Part shown: in pieces, positions 16,325 to 25,222 of the stretch | Numbering within the stretch: the stretch's first letter is position 1 | Layout: each line of letters opens with the position of its first letter | From: Edaphobacter aggregans | Lineage (GTDB): Bacteria > Acidobacteriota > Terriglobia > Terriglobales > Acidobacteriaceae | Reading direction: 5' to 3' | Length of the DNA stretch: 36,761 bases | Assembly (NCBI GenBank): GCA_022736715.1 | Contig: DZDJ01000029.1 | Location: 1-36,761 of the forward strand | Notes under the pieces: generated by a model | What the model was told of the DNA's origin: nothing | Database searches by the model: none | Seen by the model: only the letters and a program-made list of their open reading frames with translations | Translations under genes and position numbers: made by a program

Positions 16325-17437
16325 TTATGCTTGCAATAGTTCGTTGAGAACGGAGGATGTTTTTTCGGCACACTCCATGTAGCTAAACTGCTGAACCCGC
16401 TTCAGGCCAGCCAGGCGAAGCTTATCGCGCAGTTCTGCATTTTCCACGATGCCGAGCAGGCAAGTTTCCAGCGATTTTACATTTCCAGGGTCGAAGTACA
16501 GAGCCGCATTATCTGCAACTTCCGGCAATGAGCTTGCGTTGGAGCATAAGACTGGGCACCCCATCTTCATCGCTTCCAAAAGCGGTAATCCAAAACCTTC
16601 ATAAAGCGAAGGGAAAGCGAATGCTACTGCGCCTCGATAGTAACTCATAAGCTGGTCATCGCTGACGGCCCCGGCTAGATGAATCCGATCACCGAATTCT
16701 TGTGCCGCATGGATCACATCCTGATCTACGGTTCGCATGCCAGCAATCTTTCCCACAATGATGAGGCGATGCGGAATTTGATGCATGACGTTACGAAATG
16801 CATCAAGCAGCAGCAGCAGATTTTTATTCGGCTTTACATTGCCGACATAAAGAAAATAAGGCACATCTTGTGGCTCAGAATGTGGCTTTACGCCGTCGTC
16901 CCAGTTTCTGTCTAAGCCGGGATGCGTTATATGAATTTTTTGCGCGGGTACGTGAAGATACTTCTGTACCTCTTTCGAGGTGAACTCCGAAACACAGAAA
17001 ATCGCGGCAGAACGACTAGTTGCAGTCTGAAGAAGAAGACGCGCATACGCACGCTTTACAGGGTGATTCAATGTTTCGGGAAGGGCCAAGTGACACACAT
17101 CATGTATTGTGACCGCCAGTCGGCCGCGATAAAAAAGCGGCACATTATAATGTGGGACCCATAACAGATCAGAGCTTTGAAAGGCCCCAGCTATGACAGA
17201 TGCTTGCTCCTGAAGGCTGTAGATTCCTGCTTTGGAGTTGTAAATTTCCACACGCTGGTCGTTGTTCCATGATTCGGCAATGAAGTCATCGCCATCGCCG
17301 ATAATCCGTATATGATCAGCATTGAGCCGCGGCAATACAAGCGGAATTAGATTACGCAAATACCGCCCGATGCCAGACATCCGGTACATTCGCAAATCGA
17401 TTGTCAGACGAGAAATTGCTTTAACCTTGCGGGACAT
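16325..17437 (-). CDS. glycosyltransferase family 4
   Basis: A 370-residue GT-B enzyme. The N-terminal region has SGIGRYLRNLIPLVL, the acceptor-side glycine motif. The donor domain has YVGNVKPNKNLLLLLDAF and the signature FPSLYEGFGLPLLEAMKMGCPVLCSN, with the E-x7-E pair of family 4. It resembles mannosyl- and rhamnosyl-type transferases of repeat-unit assembly; the sugar is not predictable. It is cytoplasmic or peripheral at the inner membrane. It probably forms a two-gene unit with the HAD phosphatase, which starts 41 bases after its stop. Confidence 0.9.
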   Translation of the reverse strand: MSRKVKAISRLTIDLRMYRMSGIGRYLRNLIPLVLPRLNADHIRIIGDGDDFIAESWNNDQRVEIYNSKAGIYSLQEQASVIAGAFQSSDLLWVPHYNVPLFYRGRLAVTIHDVCHLALPETLNHPVKRAYARLLLQTATSRSAAIFCVSEFTSKEVQKYLHVPAQKIHITHPGLDRNWDDGVKPHSEPQDVPYFLYVGNVKPNKNLLLLLDAFRNVMHQIPHRLIIVGKIAGMRTVDQDVIHAAQEFGDRIHLAGAVSDDQLMSYYRGAVAFAFPSLYEGFGLPLLEAMKMGCPVLCSNASSLPEVADNAALYFDPGNVKSLETCLLGIVENAELRDKLRLAGLKRVQQFSYMECAEKTSSVLNELLQA

Positions 17438-17507
17438 TGATTCAGTTCTCTAAATTGATATTGTAGTTGTCGTAGGAATTATCGCCACCATAGTCAAGCC
17501 CCTGATA

Positions 17508-18121
17508 ATGATGATTAGAAAAATATCTACCTTGATGACTGCAGAACGTGCAGAAGACGGTGTTGGCCGTTTGATACCTCCGCGCGCAATCAATCTCGCA
17601 ATATTTGCACTTGGCACCATCTATGCGCTGCTGTTCCAGAGATATCGAAGCTGCGATATCGACAATCCCTGGTTTTTGTCATTCTCTTACAATTTTTGGG
17701 ATGAAAAAATATATACAGACTACTTCAGTGGGTACGTATTTCCGAATGGGATGGGCGGTACAATTGCATTCGGAAAAATTGCTACCGCGCTTGTGATGCT
17801 CTATGTGGCACCGCAATATACATATCTTGCATATTTAAACCGGGATGGTGGATATGCCAAAGCGATATATATGTGGTTCAGGAAAAAATATCAAACCCAC
17901 AAACTGCGTGGGATTTGCCGAAACAAGATCTTCACATCTATGGCGATTATAGTTTATGGTTTTCCCATCCAGATAACTACAGATGGGCCTCCCTTGATAC
18001 TGAGCAGTATGTGAAGAATGCGGATCTCTATATTCGCTACGATACGCCTATCCAGCCCATTGCACTAAATCAAGCAGGAATTGATTACTGTCCCAGGCTT
18101 CAAAAAAATTCTTCGCCTTAA
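17508..18121 (+). pseudogene. decayed membrane glycosyltransferase-like gene
   Basis: Two frames read like the ends of one protein. The first (from 17508) gives a TM helix, then CDIDNPWFLSFSYNFW and YVFPNGMGGTIAFGK, like the first periplasmic loop of a GT39/PMT-type membrane protein. After about 115 codons the expected further membrane helices are missing. Near an ATATATATG run (17865-17873) the sense frame shifts, and a second frame continues with DLHIYGDYSLWFSHPDNYRW and DTEQYVKNADLYIRYD to a stop at 18121, resembling a C-terminal tail. I read this as a gene that lost its middle by deletion and then took a frameshift. It is AT-rich like its downstream neighbour. Confidence 0.6.
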
Positions 18122-18240
18122 AGAAATAGATCATCTTTTGATTGAGCAAAAGGAGATCCATTTTTTATAAAAGAGAAGGAACTGCTCAATTGAAAGCAGC
18201 AAGTTCTACCAAGTGTGAAAAGATGATTGGATAAATATCT

Positions 18241-19581
18241 ATGAAGGTAGTCCACTGGTTTTTTTGTTTCGCGCTGCTGACCGCATCTTTTGACATTGCC
18301 CTCGTCATTAAATTCGGGGGGACGGTGCGAAGTGCCCAAATTGCCAGCCTCCTTGTTGTGTTTGCGGGGATGTATTTCATCGTGAAGCGTGGCCGGGTTA
18401 TTGTGCCACCGGGCGGAGGCGCACTATTTCTTTGGGCCTGTATACAGGCCTTGCTTATTCCGATGTCTATCAACATACCGACGGACATTGTTTATGTGAT
18501 TTGGTTGTGGCTCATAGTGGCAGGATATTTTTCGGCTGTTCAGCTTTATAGGGACCAACAACTTGTTATGCGGCTAATGCGCTTCTATTTGCTCTCCTAT
18601 TTTTTTATTGCCGTCTTTGGGCTATATCAGTTCTTTTCTCCATGGTTACATTTGCCAAGCCTTCTGGTTAAACAGTGGTTTATAGAGGGCTCTCTTGCGA
18701 GAATCAATGGATTCAGTTACGAACCTTCCTATTTTGCGACATATCTCATAATGGGTTGGGTGGTTCTTCTTGATCTTCTCAATGCTGATTCTCAGATAGT
18801 TTCGGGGAAGTGGTGGCGCGCTGCCTTTGCTGTGGAAACTGCTGCCCTTGTCCTGTCAACCAGCAGAACTGCATGGGCCATGATGATTCTAATAGCGCTG
18901 TTTTATCTAAGCCTTGGAACTGCCAGGAAGTGCAAAGTATTGTATCTCCATCTCAGCCATAGACCTTTGTTTCTATCTGTTCCCTCCCGCACCACATTGT
19001 TCAAAGTGTTCATTGTTTTTATGGTTGGTTGTTCTCTTTTTTACGGAGTTGGCAGATTATTTCAAGGGTTCGACTACCGAATCTTGCTAGTAGGCACTGG
19101 CCTGGATAATACCGCTGCGCATTCTGTGAATGATCGATCTGCTGCTTTTGAAAATACGGTGGATGTTTTCATGGAGAGTCCTCTGATTGGCAGGAGTCTG
19201 ATCGGTCCCTCTGAAAGAATCAAGCAAATTACCAGGGATAATGACTCAGGCGATGCTGCTCTTGGCGTTTTTATGGAAACTCTCGCATCCAGCGGTGTCA
19301 TTGGCATCCTGCCATTCATTTGGTTCGTTGTTGAAACGATAGTGGCCCCTCGTAGAATATCCAGAGCATTGTGGCCGCAAGAAGAAGCCAAATGGTTGCG
19401 GGGCATGTATCGTGCTCTCATCGTGGAGTGGATTACGTTACAGACCAACCAGAATATTATGCGAGAGTATCTCTGGCTGCATCTGACAGTGTTGGCTGTC
19501 CTTGTTTGCGCTGCGCGAAGGCTGCCGGATAAAGAACAGATACCCTGGATCAGGGAATCGACAGCCCCATCATCAATTTAA
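18241..19581 (+). CDS. O-antigen ligase/polymerase-like membrane protein
   Basis: A 446-residue protein with about 10-12 hydrophobic helices, some in short spacing. A large polar loop (about 285-350) contains NDRSAAFENTVDVFMESPLIGRSLIGP, the pattern of the Wzy/WaaL (Wzy_C) periplasmic loop with R-x3-W-like and G-x-G elements weakly kept. Arg-rich loop starts such as EGSLARINGFSYEPSYFATYL are typical of polymerases. It likely polymerises lipid-linked repeat units or ligates them. Its low GC content against flanking genes suggests transfer. An 8-bp inverted repeat (ATTGAGCA at 18141, complement at 18183) lies upstream. Confidence 0.8.
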   Translation: MKVVHWFFCFALLTASFDIALVIKFGGTVRSAQIASLLVVFAGMYFIVKRGRVIVPPGGGALFLWACIQALLIPMSINIPTDIVYVIWLWLIVAGYFSAVQLYRDQQLVMRLMRFYLLSYFFIAVFGLYQFFSPWLHLPSLLVKQWFIEGSLARINGFSYEPSYFATYLIMGWVVLLDLLNADSQIVSGKWWRAAFAVETAALVLSTSRTAWAMMILIALFYLSLGTARKCKVLYLHLSHRPLFLSVPSRTTLFKVFIVFMVGCSLFYGVGRLFQGFDYRILLVGTGLDNTAAHSVNDRSAAFENTVDVFMESPLIGRSLIGPSERIKQITRDNDSGDAALGVFMETLASSGVIGILPFIWFVVETIVAPRRISRALWPQEEAKWLRGMYRALIVEWITLQTNQNIMREYLWLHLTVLAVLVCAARRLPDKEQIPWIRESTAPSSI

Positions 19582-19588
19582 CGATGTT

Positions 19589-20530
19589 TTATTGTTGGTT
19601 CGTAGCAATGGTGCGGCCTTCATTTGCGCTGCGAAGCTGTAAATTCAGCAGTGCCAGTTTTTTTCGTTTTAGAGTGCATTGCAATACGTAGTACCCTAAA
19701 TACAACCAGTAAAAAAAATGTTCCGCCACAGAGGGCACGTGCTTTTTATGGAAAAGCGCCCGATTTCGCGCGCCATATCGCACAGTGAACTCGGAAGCTG
19801 TTCCTGTGAGGCTGTTCACCTTGTGCCATAGTTTTGCTGTAGGTAGATAGAACAGCGACTGCTTGGCCTTGTACGCGCGCAGCATGAAATCTGTATCGTC
19901 GTAGTAAACGAAATATCGTTCGTCCATCAGCCCTACCGATTGAAATATTTCGCGGCGGATCAGGACGCAACAGGTGGGCGCGTAAGTCACGACGCGTGGT
20001 TTATCGAACTGGCCCCCGTCCTGCTGATTTTCCCCATAGTGCAGGCTTCGATAACCGAGCCAGGGCTGAAAATGCCCGCCAGCGCACCAGATCATATCTT
20101 TAGGCTCGTAATAATAGATCAAGGGTGTGATCATCTGGCAGTTATGCTCGGCCAGGCCATCCATCAACTGCTTGAAGAGGTCCGGCCCGAATACGACGTC
20201 GTTATTGAGTAGCAGCACAAATTCGCAACCGTCCTGGATGGCTGCGCGTATTCCCTGATTATTGCCAGCGGCTACACCAACGTTATGCTCATTCGGAATG
20301 AGCACCAGTCTCGCATCACCCCATTGCCTCAGTTGTTCGAGAGTGCTGTCCCTGGAAGCATTGTCGATTGCGTAGAGCACGTAATTGGAATGGGTCTGCG
20401 CGTAGAGAGACTGGAGGAAGTCCGGCAGCACCTCACCGCTGTTGTAGGTGACGGTAACCACGCCAATTTTCCCTGGCATGTAGTCTTTCGGCAGCGAAAT
20501 ATGTTCGTCCTGATATTTCACTTTAGCCAC
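19589..20530 (-). CDS. glycosyltransferase family 2 (rhamnosyltransferase-like)
   Basis: A 313-residue GT-A enzyme. KIGVVTVTYNSGEVLPDFLQSL begins the nucleotide-binding fold. FVLLLNNDVVFGPD supplies the NND metal-binding motif, and YFVYYDDTDFMLRAYKA holds the catalytic-base region. This pattern is common in dTDP-rhamnosyl and related transferases. The C-terminal part (from about 265) is hydrophobic and basic and may touch the membrane. Its ATG overlaps the end of the epimerase gene by 8 bases, so the two are translationally coupled, which suggests that it uses the epimerase product. Confidence 0.9.
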   Translation of the reverse strand: MAKVKYQDEHISLPKDYMPGKIGVVTVTYNSGEVLPDFLQSLYAQTHSNYVLYAIDNASRDSTLEQLRQWGDARLVLIPNEHNVGVAAGNNQGIRAAIQDGCEFVLLLNNDVVFGPDLFKQLMDGLAEHNCQMITPLIYYYEPKDMIWCAGGHFQPWLGYRSLHYGENQQDGGQFDKPRVVTYAPTCCVLIRREIFQSVGLMDERYFVYYDDTDFMLRAYKAKQSLFYLPTAKLWHKVNSLTGTASEFTVRYGARNRALFHKKHVPSVAEHFFYWLYLGYYVLQCTLKRKKLALLNLQLRSANEGRTIATNQQ

Positions 20531-21650
20531 GCAGAAGTCCTCGCTCCTTCATTTCCATCAGGGACTGCTCATAGCCGCTTGTGACGGGGGCGCTCTGATT
20601 GGCCCATTCCAGAAACTTCCGCAGTCCCTCGGCGAAGCGCCACCGCGGCTGATATTTCAACAACGCCTGCGCCTGAGTCAAGTCAGCAAGCCCATGGCGG
20701 ATGTCCCCTTCCCGAAAAGCGCCGGTGACCTTCAACTCAGACCGGCCACCGTAGAAATCATTGATCTGGTTGGCAACTTCCAATACGCTCGTGCGTTCAT
20801 TCGATCCAATGTTGACGCTGTGACAACCAGTCAAGCTTTGAGTAGCGGCAGCAGCTGTGGCTTTGACCACATCTTCGATATAGACAAAATCTCGGCTCTC
20901 CATGCCATCTTCAAACACCTGGATGGTACGGCCGATACGCGCCAGATTTGAAAAAATAGCCAGAATGCCAGTGTAGGGGTTCTGTAGCGACTGTCCGGGG
21001 CCGTATACATTCTGGTAGCGCAGCGCCACCGACGGAATCTTGAGTACCTGCCCAAACATGAGCACGGTCTGCTCCTGTACCTGCTTGGTGAGCCCATAAA
21101 AGGAAGATGGCTGAAGGGGCGCCGATTCCGGTGTGGGAGCGCTCTTGCATTCACCACCACACACCGGACACAACGGATCAAACAATCCAGACTGCTTTTC
21201 CTGGCTCTCCCGCGAAAGGGGGTAGACCAGACCGTCCTCATCGCAATGGTAGGCTCCTTCCCCATAGATTGACCGGGAGGAAGCCACCACGACACGTTCC
21301 ACCTTATGACCGGGCATTTTTGCCAGCAGGTCATACAGAACAGCAGTGCCAGCCAGGTTGGTGCGCTCGTAGCGGCTGACCTCGTACATAGACTGTCCGG
21401 TGCCGGTCTCCGCCGCCAGGTGCACAATACATTCCGCACCCTCCAGCGCCGACCGCATCACCGCCGCGTCCGCTACATCTCCTGTCACCAAGCGGGCATG
21501 CCCGGCAACGTCCGAGGCCAAGCCTACATTTTTTGCGTGCACCTGAGGAAGGAAGTTATCTAAAATTGTGACACTATGCCCACTTTGCAGCAGATGTCGC
21601 GTAAGATGGGTTCCAATAAATCCCGCTCCGCCGGTGATGAGAATCTTCAT
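20523..21650 (-). CDS. extended SDR, dTDP-L-rhamnose 4-epimerase-like
   Basis: The 375-residue NAD-dependent epimerase has GGAGFIGTHL (7-16), DNFLPQVH, a Ser at 124-125 and the Y185-x3-K189 pair (FYGLTKQ). A distinctive insert before the Tyr holds CPVC (161-164) and Cys168, and LRYQNVYGPGQSLQNPYTGIL follows. This Cys-containing insert is, from memory, shared with dTDP-L-rhamnose 4-epimerases that make dTDP-6-deoxy-L-talose. A UDP-sugar epimerase is less likely. With rfbC and the coupled GT2 gene it suggests a rhamnose- or 6-deoxytalose-containing glycan. Divergent from the acyltransferase at 21760. Confidence 0.8.
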   Translation of the reverse strand: MKILITGGAGFIGTHLTRHLLQSGHSVTILDNFLPQVHAKNVGLASDVAGHARLVTGDVADAAVMRSALEGAECIVHLAAETGTGQSMYEVSRYERTNLAGTAVLYDLLAKMPGHKVERVVVASSRSIYGEGAYHCDEDGLVYPLSRESQEKQSGLFDPLCPVCGGECKSAPTPESAPLQPSSFYGLTKQVQEQTVLMFGQVLKIPSVALRYQNVYGPGQSLQNPYTGILAIFSNLARIGRTIQVFEDGMESRDFVYIEDVVKATAAAATQSLTGCHSVNIGSNERTSVLEVANQINDFYGGRSELKVTGAFREGDIRHGLADLTQAQALLKYQPRWRFAEGLRKFLEWANQSAPVTSGYEQSLMEMKERGLLRG

Positions 21651-21759
21651 ATTTTGAATAATAGTTGAGATGAAATGGCAACACGCTGATTTTAGACAAC
21701 GAAACTCACCAATAATTTTCTCATATTGGAACTGCTGTATCTATTTGGAGTATAGAAGG

Positions 21760-22362
21760 ATGTCGAGGCTTAGGAACCTGTTGCGCCTGCCGTTTTATGA
21801 AAAGCTGAAAGTGCTGGCCACCATATGGCATCGCACCAAAACAAGGGTGTTCTACCGGCGGATTTTCGGCAGTATGGGCGCAAATTGCGTACTGCGCAAT
21901 CCACTCCTCCTGTCCAATACCCGGTATATCCATTTGGGCAGTCATGTGGATATTCGAGATGGTGTGCGCATGGAAGTAGTTCTGCACAACCCTGCACGAG
22001 TTCCGGAACTTAGAATTGGAGATCATGTGAACATCGAGCAGAATGTCCATATTATCTGCCAATCAAAGATACTTATTGGGAATGATGTATCTATCACAGG
22101 CAACTGCGCTATCGTGGACACCACTCATCCGTGGGCGTCACCAGAAAGCAGCCAGAAAACTGGTGACCTCATACTGGATGAAGATTCCTACGTTGTGATT
22201 GGTGACGGTACATTCCTTGGTTTTGGATGCATTGTTTTACCCAACGTAAAGATTGGGAAAGGGGCAATCATAGGAGCTAACGCCGTTGTATCAAAAGATG
22301 TTCCCGATTATGCTGTTGTGGCTGGAATTCCTGCAGCGGTGTTGAGAATAAACAGTGTTTGA
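21760..22362 (+). CDS. hexapeptide-repeat acyltransferase
   Basis: The product is 200 residues. The N-terminal 35 residues are basic and hydrophobic. The rest is a left-handed beta helix with hexapeptide turns (IHLGSHVDIRDGVRM, LRIGDHVNIEQNVHI, ILIGNDVSITGNCAI) and the acceptor His in DTTHPW. It then has VIGDGTFLGFGCIVLPNVKIGKGAIIGANAVVSKDVPDYAVVAGIPAAVL, the standard CoA-binding end of the WbbJ/maltose acetyltransferase group. It likely O-acetylates a sugar of the polymer. The ATG at 21760 is supported by GGAG nine bases upstream; the frame is open back to 21670. Confidence 0.9.
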   Translation: MSRLRNLLRLPFYEKLKVLATIWHRTKTRVFYRRIFGSMGANCVLRNPLLLSNTRYIHLGSHVDIRDGVRMEVVLHNPARVPELRIGDHVNIEQNVHIICQSKILIGNDVSITGNCAIVDTTHPWASPESSQKTGDLILDEDSYVVIGDGTFLGFGCIVLPNVKIGKGAIIGANAVVSKDVPDYAVVAGIPAAVLRINSV

Positions 22363-22455
22363 TCGCAGCAAATCTGCAAGTTAACTATACGAGTGTTCCG
22401 TTGAAACTATTCTTCCATCTGGTCATTTCTCCGCAGGAGTGTGGGATATATTTCT

Positions 22456-23043
22456 ATGAACCTTCTCAAAGAAGCACTCAGGCCTCTTCAAAAGATGCTT
22501 TATCTTCCACCCCGCGGAATTGACGCTGGCAAAGGCGTTAAGATTATGCGCCCCCGTGAAATTGGAGCGTCTAACCGTATCCACATTGGCGCCGATACCG
22601 AGATAGGACGCGGATGCATGATAACTCCAATCGTTGAACATGAAGGCGAGGAGTTCACTCCAGTTATTGAAATCGGAAAGAATGTCTACATAGGCCCTCA
22701 TTTGTATATGGTGGCAATCGGCAAACTTACAATTGGCGACGGATGTGTATTGAGTGAGCATGTCTTCCTCAATGATTGTTCCCATGGGTTGAATCCTCTC
22801 GCCGGGCCAATTATGCGCCAAAGGCTGGTTCATGGGGGGGATATTACAATCGGCAAAAGTTGCTTTCTTGGTTATCGCGCTTCAATTATGCCGGGGGTAA
22901 TTCTGGGGGAACATTGTGTGGTGGGTGCTAATTCAGTAGTTACCCGCTCCTTTCCCGCATACTCAATGATCGTCGGGGCTCCAGCAAAACTGATAAAGGT
23001 CTTCTCGCTGGACCGCGGGGAGTGGATCGCTCCAACTTCCTAA
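22456..23043 (+). CDS. second hexapeptide-repeat acyltransferase
   Basis: A 195-residue left-handed beta-helix acyltransferase with hexapeptide turns (RIHIGADTEIGRGCMI, VIEIGKNVYIGPHLYM, LTIGDGCVLSEHVFL) and NDCSHG as the active-site His segment. The C-terminal GANSVVTRSFPAYSMIVGAPAKLIK is typical of this family. It is a paralogue of the preceding gene at low identity. ATG 22456 gives the natural start MNLLKEALRP. A GTG at 22441 directly after AGGAG is an alternative adding five residues. It ends 18 bases from the end of the convergent flippase gene. Confidence 0.9.
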   Translation: MNLLKEALRPLQKMLYLPPRGIDAGKGVKIMRPREIGASNRIHIGADTEIGRGCMITPIVEHEGEEFTPVIEIGKNVYIGPHLYMVAIGKLTIGDGCVLSEHVFLNDCSHGLNPLAGPIMRQRLVHGGDITIGKSCFLGYRASIMPGVILGEHCVVGANSVVTRSFPAYSMIVGAPAKLIKVFSLDRGEWIAPTS

Positions 23044-23061
23044 AGAAGCCTGTTGCCTCAT

Positions 23062-24585
23062 CTACAAAGTTGGGCCTAAGCCTGGCCTTCTTTGCAGCAG
23101 AAATTTTATGTCAGGAGGCAATATTCCACCCCACTTTAGTGATGCAAACAGACTTATAGCCATAGCGGTCACGGCAGCCAGCACATGCGAAAAATTGAAA
23201 CTCTGCCTTGCAAGGAATGCTACAGTCAATATCAGAGGCAGAAAGCAAAGTAAGGGCCTGATAAATGCTTCGCGGAGGAATGCGCTAATACTTATCTGGA
23301 CAAATCGAGTCCAGCGCATTGAGAACAAAAGCAGGAAGATGATGGCAGTTACTGCGCCGATCAATGTTCCCCAGGCGACGCCAATCGCCCCATACCGGGC
23401 TGCGCCTGCCACACTGCAGGCCAAATTTACAATCGCCTCAATAAGCGCCGGCGGTATCCCGTACTTTTGCTCCCCAGTAGCTATAAGCGCAGTCCCAAAG
23501 CTGTTGCCCGATAGCCGGATGGCCTGGGCGCACAGAAGCACTTCAAGAATCGGCAATGACTGAATGGCATATTTCTGTCCGACCCAAAGGCGCAGCGCAG
23601 CCTCCCCAATGATGAATACAGGCAAGGTCAACACAAGGCTGCCAAAGCTGCTCAACCGGGAGGCCATGACCACCAGTTCTCCAATGTGCTTATATTCCTT
23701 GCGTTCCTGCAGGACTGCCACGGGCGCAATCGTCGCACTGAAGACTGCATTGCTCATTCCAGCCAGAAAGAGTACAAGCGTCGAGGCAATGGAGTAGTAA
23801 CCAGCAGCTGGAAAATCAAAATAGCCGATGATGGTCACATCCAGACCAGTGATCAGAAACATGGAGAACGACCACACCGTAAGTCCAGCACAGTAATGAG
23901 TAAGTTCGACGACGATGCGCTTTGAAACATGCTTCCACTGAACGCTCAAGGTCGGTATCAACCACATGACAATCGCATACTGCGCAATGCCGCCCAATAT
24001 ATTAAAGCCGCCGATGCACAGGGCCAGCCATGCAAGGGAATGGGTGTAATGCACGGCGACCACTACGGCCACCGCTCCGAGTATTCTGCTGACGCCGATG
24101 GCCAGCGCAGGAAATTCGTTGCGGTGCAGGCCAATCAGTACACCAGTGAAAGCGGACAAAGGCAGGAGGGTAGCTGCACTCACCGTCAGCAGAAGGACAC
24201 CGTCGCGCAGTTCCCCAATGAGCGCTGACGGGACTTTATGGAAGAGGTGCGGCAGTTGCCACGCAACGCCTCCAAGCACCAGAAAGACAATTACACCTGC
24301 AACCAGCAGCAGAGCAAAGGCCGCGCTTACAATCCGGTCCCGCTGCTCGTCGTCTCCACGCTCCACTGCCTGTGCCAGGTACCGCGCCACTGCGGTCTGC
24401 AGGCCAAAGTCGAGATAATTTGCATAGGCTGCGATCTGCAGCATCAGTGCCCAAGCGGCAAAGCGGTCCACATCCAGTGATCGGGTAAGAAAGTGAGGCA
24501 GCACCAGCGCGACCACGGCGGAAGCTCCACCGCGCATGACATTGGCGAAAGCATTCTTAGCAACAGTGAAACTAATTCGCTTCAA
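23062..24585 (-). CDS. Wzx-like polysaccharide flippase
   Basis: A 507-residue MOP/MATE-type transporter with about 14 hydrophobic helices. The start KNAFANVMRGGASAVVALVLPHFLTRSLDVDRFAAWAL and the repeated LxFGLQTAVARYLAQ segment are typical of the polysaccharide biosynthesis (Wzx/RfbX) family. The protein would flip undecaprenyl-pyrophosphate-linked units from the cytoplasmic to the periplasmic face, between the transferases and the polymerase at 18241. It is a single gene on the minus strand, convergent with the second acyltransferase. Confidence 0.9.
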   Translation of the reverse strand: MKRISFTVAKNAFANVMRGGASAVVALVLPHFLTRSLDVDRFAAWALMLQIAAYANYLDFGLQTAVARYLAQAVERGDDEQRDRIVSAAFALLLVAGVIVFLVLGGVAWQLPHLFHKVPSALIGELRDGVLLLTVSAATLLPLSAFTGVLIGLHRNEFPALAIGVSRILGAVAVVVAVHYTHSLAWLALCIGGFNILGGIAQYAIVMWLIPTLSVQWKHVSKRIVVELTHYCAGLTVWSFSMFLITGLDVTIIGYFDFPAAGYYSIASTLVLFLAGMSNAVFSATIAPVAVLQERKEYKHIGELVVMASRLSSFGSLVLTLPVFIIGEAALRLWVGQKYAIQSLPILEVLLCAQAIRLSGNSFGTALIATGEQKYGIPPALIEAIVNLACSVAGAARYGAIGVAWGTLIGAVTAIIFLLLFSMRWTRFVQISISAFLREAFIRPLLCFLPLILTVAFLARQSFNFSHVLAAVTAMAISLFASLKWGGILPPDIKFLLQRRPGLGPTL

Positions 24586-24942
24586 TCAGACACCATCGTT
24601 CAACCGTATATTCCCAGGGAGCAAAGCTGAGACATGTTTTCAGAACCCATCAATAAAAGCCATCCAATAGCTCGACACTTATAGCGGTTTTCCAGTTGGT
24701 GTAGAGGGAACGTGATGCCCTGAAATGGATTTTTTCTCAAGAAAAAGCCATCCTGCATGTTCTTTGAAACTCCACGAAAACTGGAGAACCGCTCTAGACG
24801 CACCATATACGAAATTCAGCATGCGTGTATTGCTGGAATTGATGATTTCCAGCCCCACCCGTAACCCAAGAGCGATGATCCACTCTTGCTCCAGCGTCAC
24901 GGTAATGATTTCTATTTATAGCAATGAATTGAGAGAACTTTT
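24586..24942. other. gene-free spacer between flippase and tRNA-Leu
   Basis: About 360 bases holding MITE copy 4 and flanking sequence. It is probably the upstream region of the flippase gene. Apart from the MITE I see no gene. Confidence 0.5.
24682..24794 (-). repeat. 113-bp MITE-like element, copy 4
   Basis: Same family as copies 1-3, in the orientation of copy 1. Terminal repeats at 24683-24697 and 24779-24793 have a single mismatch. TA flanks at 24680-24681 and 24795-24796. It sits upstream of the Wzx-like gene. Confidence 0.88.
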
Positions 24943-25029
24943 TGGTGCCGAAGAGAGGACTCGAACCTCCACATCCTTGCGGATACATGGACCTGAACCA
25001 TGCGCGTCTGCCAATTCCGCCACTTCGGC
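24943..25029 (-). tRNA. tRNA-Leu (CAG anticodon)
   Basis: An 87-base minus-strand cloverleaf. The acceptor stem is GCCGAAG with CTTCGGC, the discriminator is A, and the CCA end is encoded (24943-24945). The D-arm region is TGGCGGAATTGGCAGACGC. The anticodon stem CATGG/CCATG encloses TTCAGGT, so the anticodon is CAG, reading CUG. A long variable arm (TATCCGCAAGGATG type) and GGTTCGAGTCC T-arm confirm a class II leucine tRNA. Confidence 0.96.
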
Positions 25030-25222
25030 ACGGGAAGGAGTGCCAAGTCAGAGCGACCGGGCACGGCAGTGAAATCCTAGTGTTACAAACCCTGGTGGAA
25101 CTGTCAAATTCCTGGCCACTGGCTTACACTTCCAGTATTGCAACACTGCGTCTGGGACACGTACGCTGTACTGCCTGAACACCTGCACTATTGCGTTTTC
25201 CAACGAAAGGTGTCCGTTTCCG

